A DNA stretch of 12,103 nucleotides. Origin: an uncultured Lachnospiraceae bacterium. Lineage in GTDB: Bacteria; Bacillota; Clostridia; Lachnospirales; Lachnospiraceae. Shown in pieces: positions 1 through 6,409 of this stretch. Position numbers and translations under genes: made by a program. The notes under the pieces were generated by a model, which saw only the letters and a program-made list of their open reading frames with translations, was not told the origin of the DNA and made no database searches. The stretch covers positions 1 to 12,103 of the forward strand of contig CALZPS010000023.1 in assembly GCA_945827765.1 (NCBI GenBank), given 5' to 3'. Position 1 is the stretch's first letter, and every line of letters begins with the position of its first letter.

Positions 1-47
1 GAGATCTAGTACGGTCTCGTGGGCTCGGAGATGTGTATAAGAGACAG
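1..47 (+). other. Nextera i7-side sequencing adapter (artefact)
   Basis: Positions 14-47 match the Illumina Nextera transposase read-2 adapter, ending with the 19-base Tn5 mosaic end at 29-47. The first five bases (GAGAT) match the tail of the P7 primer. Bases 6-13 (CTAGTACG) match the i7 index I know as N702. This is library sequence left untrimmed. A reading frame that starts here translates to the tell-tale MCIRDR string and should not be annotated as a protein. Genomic sequence begins at about 48. Confidence 0.97.
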
Positions 48-116
48 AAATATAGAGCGTCCGTCAGACTGCCACGCCGACTCCGAGTTCAATCTCAGAG
101 CCGGCGTTTCTTTCAG
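48..116 (-). CDS. possible 5' end of an unidentified gene (partial, cut by adapter)
   Basis: On the minus strand, a frame beginning with CTG at 116-114 stays open for 23 codons up to the adapter junction. It overlaps the stop of the preceding transporter remnant in a CTGA arrangement like the usual ATGA coupling. An AAGGA lies about 6 bases upstream, so a coupled gene is possible, but CTG is a rare start and the product (begins KETPALRLNSESAW) is not one I recognise. The frame has in-frame stops just upstream, so no longer start exists. The same stretch also forms a strong hairpin, so it may simply be untranslated. Confidence 0.2.
75..106 (-). repeat. 13-bp hairpin after the transporter remnant
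   Basis: Arms 75-87 and 94-106 enclose a 6-base loop. Read as minus-strand RNA, all 13 positions pair, two of them as G-U. Read as plus-strand RNA the same two positions become A-C mismatches, so the structure fits minus-strand transcription better. No T-run follows on the minus strand, so it is not a typical intrinsic terminator. It begins 7 bases after the remnant's stop codon. Confidence 0.45.
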
Positions 117-542
117 TTCTTATCCTTTTTATTTATACGATTTCCTGAGACGGGTGTATCTTTTGCAAAGAACCGTGTTAGCACACCAATCAGCGGATAG
201 GCAATCAACTGGACTCCAATGACACAGAAGATCAGGAATGACTGGATTGCATCATTCTGCGCCGAACAAAGCGTTCACCAGATTGATAATCACCAGATAG
301 ATCATCAGCACATCCAGCAGTTTTGCTACGATGGGAAACAGGCTGATGAACATGCCTCCCCATATTCCGCTGATGTTCAGTACGTCCGTATAGTAAACAT
401 TCAGGTAATTGCTCAGAATAGCATTCATGACCATGACAGCAATGGGCCCCATGAAGTAACCGAGCAGTTTTTCTTTGCCGGTGATTTTATCCTCAGGAAC
501 GCGGCTGTCAAAAAGTGGACTGCTTAACATTCCCTTACTCAT
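113..542 (-). pseudogene. decayed GPH/MFS sugar symporter (N-terminal, middle and C-terminal pieces)
   Basis: The start (ATG at 542) is normal: an AGAAGG ribosome site lies about 10 bases upstream, and the ATGA overlap couples it to the upstream gene. Residues 20-80 match the first two helices of GPH-type sodium:sugar symporters (GKEKLLGYFMGP..., YLNVYYTDVLNISG). Directly after FPIVAKLLDVLM the reading continues as IYLVIINLVNAL, which resembles a mid-protein helix of the same family. Then the frame stops at 252-254. The C-terminal piece (NDAIQSFLIFCVIGVQ ... NKKDKN) continues in another frame to the stop at 113-115. The total of about 142 codons compares with roughly 450-490 for the family. 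I infer two internal deletions, near 305 and near 255, the second also shifting the frame. A misassembly close to the contig end is the alternative. The transporter cannot be functional as read. Confidence 0.7.
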
Positions 543-901
543 GACAGAGCACCTTCTTTCCGTGCTTCTTCCATCTGCTTATTCAATTTCATCAGTAGGT
601 CGGGAAGCGTTGCACCATATTTTTTCAGTCCCTGCTTCAACAAGAAAGGCCGCAGTCCCAGAGGAATGGTACATCCGGTGAGACCAATCAGCAGAAAAAC
701 GGTAAACAAAATCTGCAAATGATGCATTATGCAAATAATACTCAGGGCAATGAAGGCAGCGCCCGCCATGCCCACAAACACATCCCACTGAAGAAAAAAG
801 AGATGTGCTTTCGCATCAATAACCAGTTCCTCCACGTTTCTCTCTCCTTCCTTATCTGCAATTGCCTCGTTTGCCGTTACCGGTTTTGTCATAGACTTCA
901 T
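539..901 (-). CDS. small two-helix membrane protein, function unknown
   Basis: I do not recognise this family. The product is about 120 residues with a charged N-terminal third (DKEGERNVEELVIDAKAHL). Two adjacent hydrophobic segments follow, roughly residues 37-57 and 61-80, separated by a short HHLQ turn. The basic/amphipathic C-terminal tail (LLMKLNKQMEEARKEG) could be a cytoplasmic helix. The start is uncertain: ATG at 901 is chosen, but TTG at 913 and ATG at 892 are in frame, and none has a strong ribosome site (only a GAAG about 6 bases before 901). Its stop overlaps the ATG of the symporter remnant by 4 bases (ATGA), so the two were probably one operon and this may have been an accessory protein of that transporter; that link is inference. 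Confidence 0.6.
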   Translation of the reverse strand: MKSMTKPVTANEAIADKEGERNVEELVIDAKAHLFFLQWDVFVGMAGAAFIALSIICIMHHLQILFTVFLLIGLTGCTIPLGLRPFLLKQGLKKYGATLPDLLMKLNKQMEEARKEGALS

Positions 902-1020
902 ACATTTCTTCAAGGCAGGCTTTGTTGTATTCAGATCCTACAATACTTTTGTTTATGAATTGCTAACATTTTGTTAATGAATTATGAAACGCAGATTTTA
1001 ATCATAAATGCGGCGGTCTC

Positions 1021-2739
1021 TCACAGTTTTCGTAGTTCTTCAAACACCTGAAAAAGATTCAATTGTCCATATCCCCATTCGGGGTTAGGAAATGACATGT
1101 TGACCGGACGGACAGCCCCGAGGATGAATAAGGATTTTATCAGGTATGCATCTGCGGCAGGTATTCCATCAGCGTAACCACCGTAGTTGCGTACCCATTC
1201 CAGCAAAAGAGCAGCGGCGCCGGCAGAGACGGCAGTGGAAACACAGGATCCGGAGCGGGTTGCAAAACGACCGCCGGGGAGAGCACCCCGGACATTGATT
1301 CCGGGAGCGGCTAAATCAGGATGATAATTTCCTGCAATCTCATATCCCCGGCCGGAACTCAGGGCAAGTGCATTGTTGCTGCCATCGTAATATGCCATAA
1401 TCAGCGGGCGCAATGTGTTCCCGGGGTTGGTGATGGTATAGAACGGATTGGATTCCAGAAAAAACACTTCTCCGCTTAAAAATTCACTGAGCGGGAGCCA
1501 CATATGAAAAAGACCGTCCAAAGTACGGGTCGGAACGACTCTTACCTTCCAGATGCCAGGAGAGGGAGCCTGAAAGCGGAAGAATATCAGTTCCGAGTTC
1601 GTTTTTTTGATCACAAGACGATAACTGATGGTTACCCGGGTTCGTTCTAACAGAAAAGAGTAAGTAACGGATTCCTGAATCCGGATGGGGATGACGGAAG
1701 TACTTTCACCGCCCGGAGATTCGATGGAGACAGTCACGATATTGGGAATGGAGGTCCAAAGCTCCATTGTAAATCCCTGAGTTCCTTCTCCGATACGGAT
1801 TTCTACCGTCCTGCTGTCTGAAAGATTCTGCAGGCTGCTCTGATAGTGATGACGTTTGTCTGCCTCGTTTCCCACACCGATGACCGGAATGAAATTGGCT
1901 CGGGCAGCATAAGCATCGATGATGTTTGACAGCGGAAGAGAAGCAAGATGTCCTCCGGAACTGGTTCCGATTGTGATACAAACGACCAGGGGCAAGGAAA
2001 GACGTATCGCGAGGTTTGTCAGATATCTCAGCCCCAGCAGCAGATCCGTCTCCTGATAGCAGACGACATTTTCGGGAATAAAATAATAATCCCGCAGATA
2101 TTGTTTGGCTTGTTTTAACTTTACCATGGCAATCAAAGATTCAGGTGCGGCTCCAAGAAAGTCTTGTTCCGGATTCCCGCTTCCTGCTGCAAGACTGGCG
2201 ACAAATGTGCCGTGCCCGTCTGTGTCTGTAGAGGGAACGAGAGACAGTGGATCTTCGGTCTGCAGGGCGGCATCCAATTGCTCCTTCGTGTAGACACTGC
2301 CGTATGAAAACAATTCCGGCGTGGGACCGTCCTGAATGGTCTGATCCCAGATGCCGGCAATGCGGCTGGTTCCGTCAAGATTACGGAAGATGGGCAACGT
2401 ATAATCGATGCCGCTGTCCAGAAAACCTATGAGAATACCGTTTCCCCTTAATTGCAGGGAAGGAAAATTTTGGACAGGAAGGACACCAATCTGGTTCAAT
2501 GTTTCCAGACTCAACGGAGCATAACATTTGGGAATGCTGTTGTAAGAATAGCGCCCGAGAGTGAGTGGGTCTGCTATACGGGCGGGAAGGTAAAGACATT
2601 GGTAAAAAAAATCAGCTTCTTGTGTACAGTATTCTTCCGGGGATAAATCAGCGAGAAAATTGGAAAGAATACCTTCGACGATAAAATCTCGATAATTTTC
2701 TGAGAGAATCTGTTCTCTGCAAATTGTATTTTCCGGCAT
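1021..2739 (-). CDS. subtilase (S8) family protein, Csp-like, with Cys at the nucleophile position
   Basis: This is a 572-residue subtilisin-fold protein with no signal peptide, close in layout to the intracellular Csp proteases of clostridia that process spore germination enzymes. The Asp motif is at residue 108 (GFLDSGIDY), the His motif at residue 176 (DGHGTFVAS) and the oxyanion Asn at 291 (GVGNEAD). About 200 residues, beta-rich, lie between this Asn and the last motif, as in Csp proteins, where a jelly-roll domain is inserted. The last motif reads RSGSCVSTAVSAGAAAL. It lines up without gaps to the subtilisin nucleophile block, so residue 499 (codon TGT at 1243-1245) is Cys instead of Ser. 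The start ATG at 2739 is chosen because CGGAG lies 8 bases upstream. The in-frame codon at 2796 lies upstream of the likely promoter. Role by family: protease or pseudoprotease of sporulation or germination; activity here is uncertain. Confidence 0.88.
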   Translation of the reverse strand: MPENTICREQILSENYRDFIVEGILSNFLADLSPEEYCTQEADFFYQCLYLPARIADPLTLGRYSYNSIPKCYAPLSLETLNQIGVLPVQNFPSLQLRGNGILIGFLDSGIDYTLPIFRNLDGTSRIAGIWDQTIQDGPTPELFSYGSVYTKEQLDAALQTEDPLSLVPSTDTDGHGTFVASLAAGSGNPEQDFLGAAPESLIAMVKLKQAKQYLRDYYFIPENVVCYQETDLLLGLRYLTNLAIRLSLPLVVCITIGTSSGGHLASLPLSNIIDAYAARANFIPVIGVGNEADKRHHYQSSLQNLSDSRTVEIRIGEGTQGFTMELWTSIPNIVTVSIESPGGESTSVIPIRIQESVTYSFLLERTRVTISYRLVIKKTNSELIFFRFQAPSPGIWKVRVVPTRTLDGLFHMWLPLSEFLSGEVFFLESNPFYTITNPGNTLRPLIMAYYDGSNNALALSSGRGYEIAGNYHPDLAAPGINVRGALPGGRFATRSGSCVSTAVSAGAAALLLEWVRNYGGYADGIPAADAYLIKSLFILGAVRPVNMSFPNPEWGYGQLNLFQVFEELRKL

Positions 2740-2765
2740 AAAATAGACTCCGGTCTTTTTTGAAT

Positions 2766-2793
2766 AGTATATGAAGAAAATGAGATAATATAA
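2766..2793 (-). promoter_or_regulatory. sigma-E-like (mother-cell) promoter for the subtilase gene
   Basis: On the minus strand, a -35-like TTATATT (2793-2787) is followed after 13 bases by CATATACT (2773-2766). Known sigma-E promoters read roughly KMATATT, about 14 bases, CATACANT, so this is a near match. The -10 also fits the sigma-K pattern CATANNNTA. It sits 26 bases before the chosen ATG at 2739. Mother-cell control would suit a Csp-type protein. The match is by eye only. Confidence 0.5.
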
Positions 2794-2910
2794 CAAGAGC
2801 CAATTGTGGGAGTGTGCAGCACGGAGAAATCTGCACAGTAAAAAGCGTTCCGCAAAATAGGAGCGGAATTTATAACGAAATTATTAAAAGTATTAAAAAA
2901 CAGAAAGTGT

Positions 2911-2938
2911 TTGAAGTTCTCAAAGAAAGAGGTATAAT
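2911..2938 (+). promoter_or_regulatory. sigma-A promoter of the zinc-ribbon/LspA-like/symporter operon
   Basis: TTGAAG (2911-2916), a 16-base spacer and a perfect TATAAT (2933-2938) lie 34 bases before the ATG at 2973. The flanking sequence is A/T-rich. This indicates vegetative expression, in contrast to the divergent subtilase gene. The rest of the 2797-2910 spacer holds two inverted repeats: 2813-2819/2831-2837 and 2848-2853/2863-2868. Confidence 0.75.
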
Positions 2939-2972
2939 GGAATTAACCAAAGTATGAAGGGAGACTGTGATT

Positions 2973-3707
2973 ATGGGAACTTTTTTTGAAGATTTAGGAA
3001 AACGGCTGGGAGAGACCGCGGAAACGATGACAAACAAAGCCGGAGAGGCGATGGAAATCCAGAAATTGAAAAATCAGGTACGCATACTTGAGCGAAGCAA
3101 TGACACCGACCTTGTGGCATTGGGCAGGATGGTATATGCACAGTTCAAAGAGGGCGGCATCATGAGCGAGGAGGCTTCCGGGCTGTGTGAGGCTATTCAG
3201 AGCAGGGAGGAAAGTATTGAAGAATATCTGCAGAAAATCGTGGAAGTAAAGGGCGAGTACGCATGTCCGTGCTGTGGGAAAACAGTATCCAAAGAGATGA
3301 TTTACTGTCCGTATTGCGGAGAAAAGGCACCGGAGAAACCGAAGGCGGAGTCTGTCCATGTGGATGAGATGCTGAAAAATGCTAAAGAAAAGGCCGGAGA
3401 GATGGCGGAAAAAGCAGCGGATGTCATGGGAGAGATGGCAGAAGCAGCAGTCGATATGGCAGAAAAAGCGGCGGAAAAGGCTGGGGATATAGTGGAAAAA
3501 GCAGCAGAAAAAGCCGGTGATATGGCAGAAAAAGTGTCAGAAAAAATGGAAGATATGGCAGAAAATGTCGTCGATGTCGTAGATGATGTTGTGGAAGACA
3601 CAGTTGATATGGCAGAGGATGCAGCGGATGCGGCGGAGGAAACAGTAAAGAAAGCAGTGGAAAACGCTGAAGAAGCAGCCGATATGGCATCAGAAGAGGA
3701 GAAGTAA
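2973..3707 (+). CDS. zinc-ribbon protein with 11-residue amphipathic repeat tail
   Basis: The 244-residue product has three parts. Residues 1-90 are helical (MGTFFEDLGKRLGETAE..., LKNQVRILERSND). Residues 98-115 form a four-Cys zinc ribbon (CPCCG ... CPYCG). From about residue 137 to the end, the sequence is almost pure Ala/Glu/Lys/Asp/Met helix with an 11-residue period, like group 3 LEA proteins, synuclein or apolipoprotein repeats that lie on membranes. There is no signal peptide. The start ATG at 2973 is 9 bases after AAGGGAG; the in-frame GTG at 2967 would leave only 3. Similar zinc-ribbon proteins are common in Lachnospiraceae but I know of no assigned function. Gene order suggests co-transcription with the LspA-like gene. 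A long antisense frame here is a by-product of the repeats. Confidence 0.85.
   Translation: MGTFFEDLGKRLGETAETMTNKAGEAMEIQKLKNQVRILERSNDTDLVALGRMVYAQFKEGGIMSEEASGLCEAIQSREESIEEYLQKIVEVKGEYACPCCGKTVSKEMIYCPYCGEKAPEKPKAESVHVDEMLKNAKEKAGEMAEKAADVMGEMAEAAVDMAEKAAEKAGDIVEKAAEKAGDMAEKVSEKMEDMAENVVDVVDDVVEDTVDMAEDAADAAEETVKKAVENAEEAADMASEEEK
3459..3689 (+). repeat. seven tandem 33-bp (11-residue) coding repeats
   Basis: Residues 163-239 of the zinc-ribbon protein divide without gaps into seven 11-mers: AEKAAEKAGDI, VEKAAEKAGDM, AEKVSEKMEDM, AENVVDVVDDV, VEDTVDMAEDA, ADAAEETVKKA, VENAEEAADMA. The first two are nearly identical. Later units turn acidic and lose their lysines. Another AEKAADVMGEM unit lies upstream, separated by a 7-residue insert. 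An 11/3 helix of this kind gives a lasting hydrophobic stripe. Confidence 0.8.
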
Positions 3708-3710
3708 GTG

Positions 3711-4214
3711 ATGATAATCCTGGTACTGGTCAGTATCACAGGCTGTCTGGCAATACTCGATATTACGATGAAGTCCGTGATAGAAGGATATTTGAAACAG
3801 GGAGAGGAGAGAACTGCCTTTGGCGGTAAACTGATACTGCGTAAAGTGTACAACAGAGGATTTTGCCTGAATGCATTTGAAAAGAAACCACAAGTCGTGA
3901 AATATGCTTCCGCTTATGCGGCAGTGCTGTTGACGATATATCAGTTGGTTACTCTGCTGCGCAAAGGGAAGTTCGGAAAAAAAGCCGGTCTGTCTTTGAT
4001 GACAGCGGGCGCATGGAGCAATACATTCGATCGATGGGTTCGGGGCTATGTGATTGATTATGTGGGATTTCAGACAAAAAGAGAAAAGACGACTGCGCTG
4101 ACGTATAATCTGGGAGATTTCTTTATCGCGGCGGGGGCAGCTCTGGTGATGCTCTCAGAAATACTACATGGAATCATCAGGACTCTACGAAGTGTGTCAA
4201 AAAAGAAAGCTTAG
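3711..4214 (+). CDS. divergent signal peptidase II (LspA)-like membrane protein
   Basis: The 167-residue membrane protein is the usual LspA size, with hydrophobic segments near residues 2-18, 66-82 and 131-150 plus a weaker one near 92-102. LspA cleaves lipoprotein signal peptides with two Asp residues. Here the blocks read SNTFDRWVRGYVIDYVGF and YNLGDFF, so both catalytic positions (D116 and D136) and the DR pair are present. The usual GN before DR is SN, and NxAD is NLGD. An NRG stretch near residue 48 resembles the early conserved NxG of LspA. An AGGAG site lies 9 bases before ATG 3711. A GTG at 3708, directly after the upstream TAA, is an alternative start. It probably belongs to a second, specialised LspA subgroup; the substrate is unknown. 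Confidence 0.75.
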   Translation: MIILVLVSITGCLAILDITMKSVIEGYLKQGEERTAFGGKLILRKVYNRGFCLNAFEKKPQVVKYASAYAAVLLTIYQLVTLLRKGKFGKKAGLSLMTAGAWSNTFDRWVRGYVIDYVGFQTKREKTTALTYNLGDFFIAAGAALVMLSEILHGIIRTLRSVSKKKA

Positions 4215-4229
4215 GGGATATGTTCAAAA

Positions 4230-5705
4230 ATGGATGAGAGAAAAATAAGGAAAAAGAATCTGATTATGTTTCCGCTGGGAACAATCGGCAGAGATATGGT
4301 GTATGCTTTGATAAACAGTTTCCTGCTGACATTTGTTCTCTTTACCAGAAATCTGACGTCACCGCAGCTGGCTGCGGTGACGGCAATCATGGTAGGAGCG
4401 CGTGTATTTGATGCTTTTAATGATCCGATTATGGGGAATATTATTGAGCGGACACGCACGCGGTGGGGTAAATTCAAACCATGGCTGTTGGCGGGGAGTC
4501 TTACTACGTCGGTCGTAATATATTTTTTGTTTAATACTGATTTGCAGGGATGGAGCTTTATCTGGTTTTTCGGATTTATGTACTGTATGTTCAGTATTAC
4601 GTATACCATGAATGACATTTCTTATTGGGGGATGGTGCCGGCGCTGAGCTCGGATGCCGATGCGCGCAATCAGTTTACCTCCCGTGCGACGCTGTTCGCG
4701 GGGATTGGCGGAACGTTGGCGACGATATTGATTCCGATGTTTACGACCGGACAGTTTGCGCTGGGCGGCAGCGCGACGGTCGCTTATGGGCGAATTGCGC
4801 TGGTCATCGGAATATTGGCACCGTTGTTTTTGTTGTTCACACTCTGCGGAGTGCGCGAGCGCAGGGAGGATAGTAAAGAAAATGTACCGCCTGTCAGTTT
4901 CAAAAAGATTATCGGAACGATTACCGGCAATGACCAGTTGATGTGGATGGCACTCATTTTTTTGATACAGCAGATTGGAAATGGAATTGCCGTGGGCGGA
5001 CTTGGTGCTACATACATTTATTTTGATTTCGGGTACAATGGCGGGCTGTATTCCTTGTTTACGACCATCGGAATGGCGGCGACAGCAGTACTGATGGTGT
5101 TTTATCCGGTTATTTCCCGCAAGATTCACCGAAAACAATTGATGAAGATCATGGCAGTGATTTCCGCAGTCGGATATGTTTTGATGCTGGGAGCGGGACT
5201 CTTTTTGCCGGCATCGATGGTGAAGTTCGGCTTTATTGTGGTGGGATATATGCTGGCGAATTTCGGCATGTACTGTTTCTATCTGATTATGATGATTTCT
5301 ATTATCAATACGGTAGAATATAATGAATATCGGCATGGAACACGTGATGAGGGCATTATCACTTCGCTGCGGCCGTTTTTGACGAAACTTGGTTCTGCGC
5401 TGGTGGTCGTGATAACCTCTGTCAGTTATGTGATTTTTGGTGTGACGAATTATACAAATCAGATATCTTCACTGGAGAGCGCGGCGGCGAGCGGCAATAT
5501 TACAGAGGCGGAAAAGCTTTTGTCAATCAATGAGGTAATCAGTTCAGTGCAGCCTGATCAGACACTGGGACTGCTGCTTGCCATGACGGTTTTGCCGTGT
5601 GTGATGATGCTGTTGTCCTATTTCCTTTACAAAAGACATTATAAATTGGATGAGGAAGAGTATGACCGTATCTGTACCGAACTGGAGGCGCGGAAAAAGG
5701 AGTAG
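4230..5705 (+). CDS. GPH-family (MelB-type) sodium/proton:sugar symporter
   Basis: The 491-residue protein is full length for the glycoside-pentoside-hexuronide:cation family, with about 12 membrane helices. The family signature is clear at residues 61-88 (FDAFNDPIMGNIIERTRTRWGKFKPWLL split over the first loop). D61 and D65 correspond to MelB Asp55 and Asp59, which bind the coupling cation. The later RHGTRDEGIITSLRPF block matches the second-half loop of the family. The ATG at 4230 is 12 bases after AGGGG, which overlaps the LspA-like stop (4212-4214), so it is the third gene of the operon. The sugar cannot be told from sequence. It is distinct from the decayed symporter at 113-542, although both are GPH-like. 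Confidence 0.9.
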   Translation: MDERKIRKKNLIMFPLGTIGRDMVYALINSFLLTFVLFTRNLTSPQLAAVTAIMVGARVFDAFNDPIMGNIIERTRTRWGKFKPWLLAGSLTTSVVIYFLFNTDLQGWSFIWFFGFMYCMFSITYTMNDISYWGMVPALSSDADARNQFTSRATLFAGIGGTLATILIPMFTTGQFALGGSATVAYGRIALVIGILAPLFLLFTLCGVRERREDSKENVPPVSFKKIIGTITGNDQLMWMALIFLIQQIGNGIAVGGLGATYIYFDFGYNGGLYSLFTTIGMAATAVLMVFYPVISRKIHRKQLMKIMAVISAVGYVLMLGAGLFLPASMVKFGFIVVGYMLANFGMYCFYLIMMISIINTVEYNEYRHGTRDEGIITSLRPFLTKLGSALVVVITSVSYVIFGVTNYTNQISSLESAAASGNITEAEKLLSINEVISSVQPDQTLGLLLAMTVLPCVMMLLSYFLYKRHYKLDEEEYDRICTELEARKKE

Positions 5706-5726
5706 AGGATTAGCCTCTATCCTTTT
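5703..5726. terminator. weak terminator-like hairpin between converging genes
   Basis: TAGAGG (5703-5708) pairs with CCTCTA (5714-5719) around a 5-base loop, followed by TCCTTTT on the plus strand. The symporter stop codon lies inside the stem. The stem is only 6 bp with few G-C pairs, so termination is uncertain. It lies in the 60-base gap between the symporter and the end of sigK. Confidence 0.4.
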
Positions 5727-5765
5727 GAGCCGCATGAAAGACATCTCAGAGAATAGTTTTTGTAA

Positions 5766-6383
5766 CTAGAAAAATGCACGCAGCTTTTCCACGGCACTTT
5801 TTTCGATTCGTGAGACATAGGAGCGGGAGATACCAAGTTGTCTGGCTATCTCCCGCTGCGTGTATTCTTCACCATTATATAAACCATATCTCATTTTCAG
5901 GACCAGTTTTTCCCGTTGAGAAAGTTCAGTCTCTACCTTTTCATATAGTTTTTGAATATTTTCCCGCAGATACAACTTTTCGGCGACATCCATTTCTTCT
6001 GTTTCGATAATATCATACAATTTGATTTCATTGCCCTCGCGGTCGGTTCCAATCGGCTCGTAGAGAGAGACTTCTTTGCTGCTTTTCTTTTTGGCGCGCA
6101 GATACATGAGGATTTCATTATCGATACATTTGGAAGCATATGCGGCAAGACGATTCCCTTTGCAGGAATTGAATGTGACTACCGCTTTTATCAGCCCGAT
6201 TGTGCCGATAGAAATCAAGTCTTCCGGGTCTTCTTCTAAATACTGATATTTCTTTATGACATGTGCAACCAGCCGTAGATTTCGCTCAATCAGGATGTGC
6301 TTTGCCTGCAGATCTCCTTCGGTGTATTTTTGAATATAATACTTTTCTTCCGATGGAGAAAGTGGAGGAGGAAAGGATTTCAA
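5766..6383 (-). CDS. sigK: sporulation RNA polymerase sigma factor sigma-K
   Basis: The 205-residue product directs late mother-cell transcription in sporulation. Residues 30-100 carry sigma region 2 (NLRLVAHVIKKY, DLISIGTIGLIK, CIDNEILMYLR). Residues 105-125 carry the VSLYEPIGTDREGNEI stretch typical of sigma-K. Residues 155-203 are region 4, with helix-turn-helix REIARQLGISRSYVSRIEK. The start is TTG at 6383, with GAGGTG 5 bases upstream; an in-frame TGA at 6393-6395 rules out a longer protein. The N-terminus (KSFPPPLSPSEEK) aligns with mature Bacillus sigma-K, so the inhibitory pro-sequence is absent, as known in Clostridioides difficile. The gene is not split by a skin element. It is transcribed away from comM. 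Confidence 0.92.
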   Translation of the reverse strand: MKSFPPPLSPSEEKYYIQKYTEGDLQAKHILIERNLRLVAHVIKKYQYLEEDPEDLISIGTIGLIKAVVTFNSCKGNRLAAYASKCIDNEILMYLRAKKKSSKEVSLYEPIGTDREGNEIKLYDIIETEEMDVAEKLYLRENIQKLYEKVETELSQREKLVLKMRYGLYNGEEYTQREIARQLGISRSYVSRIEKSAVEKLRAFF

Positions 6384-6409
6384 ATTCGCACCTCAAAAGA
6401 CATTTGATA

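Noticed and set aside
19..222. 67-residue plus-strand frame with MCIRDR near its start
   Set aside because: Its beginning is translated Nextera adapter, and the remainder is antisense to the symporter remnant.
2740..2796. 19-codon N-terminal extension of the subtilase (start at 2796)
   Set aside because: It has no ribosome site and would place the start codon upstream of the likely promoter; CGGAG supports ATG 2739. The extension looks like a hydrophobic signal but is probably untranslated.
3302..3853. 183-residue Ser/Ala/Phe-rich minus-strand frame
   Set aside because: It is antisense to the 11-mer repeats, whose biased codons keep the opposite strand open; it has no ribosome site or family resemblance.
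4359..5336. 325-residue minus-strand frame rich in His, Arg and Gln
   Set aside because: It is the mirror of the membrane-protein codons of the GPH symporter and has no recognisable domain.
5766..6383. Sigma-E or sigma-G instead of sigma-K
   Set aside because: The N-terminal FPPPLSPSEEK and VSLYEPIGTDREGNEI stretches match sigma-K, and neither the sigma-E pro-domain nor sigma-G features are seen.
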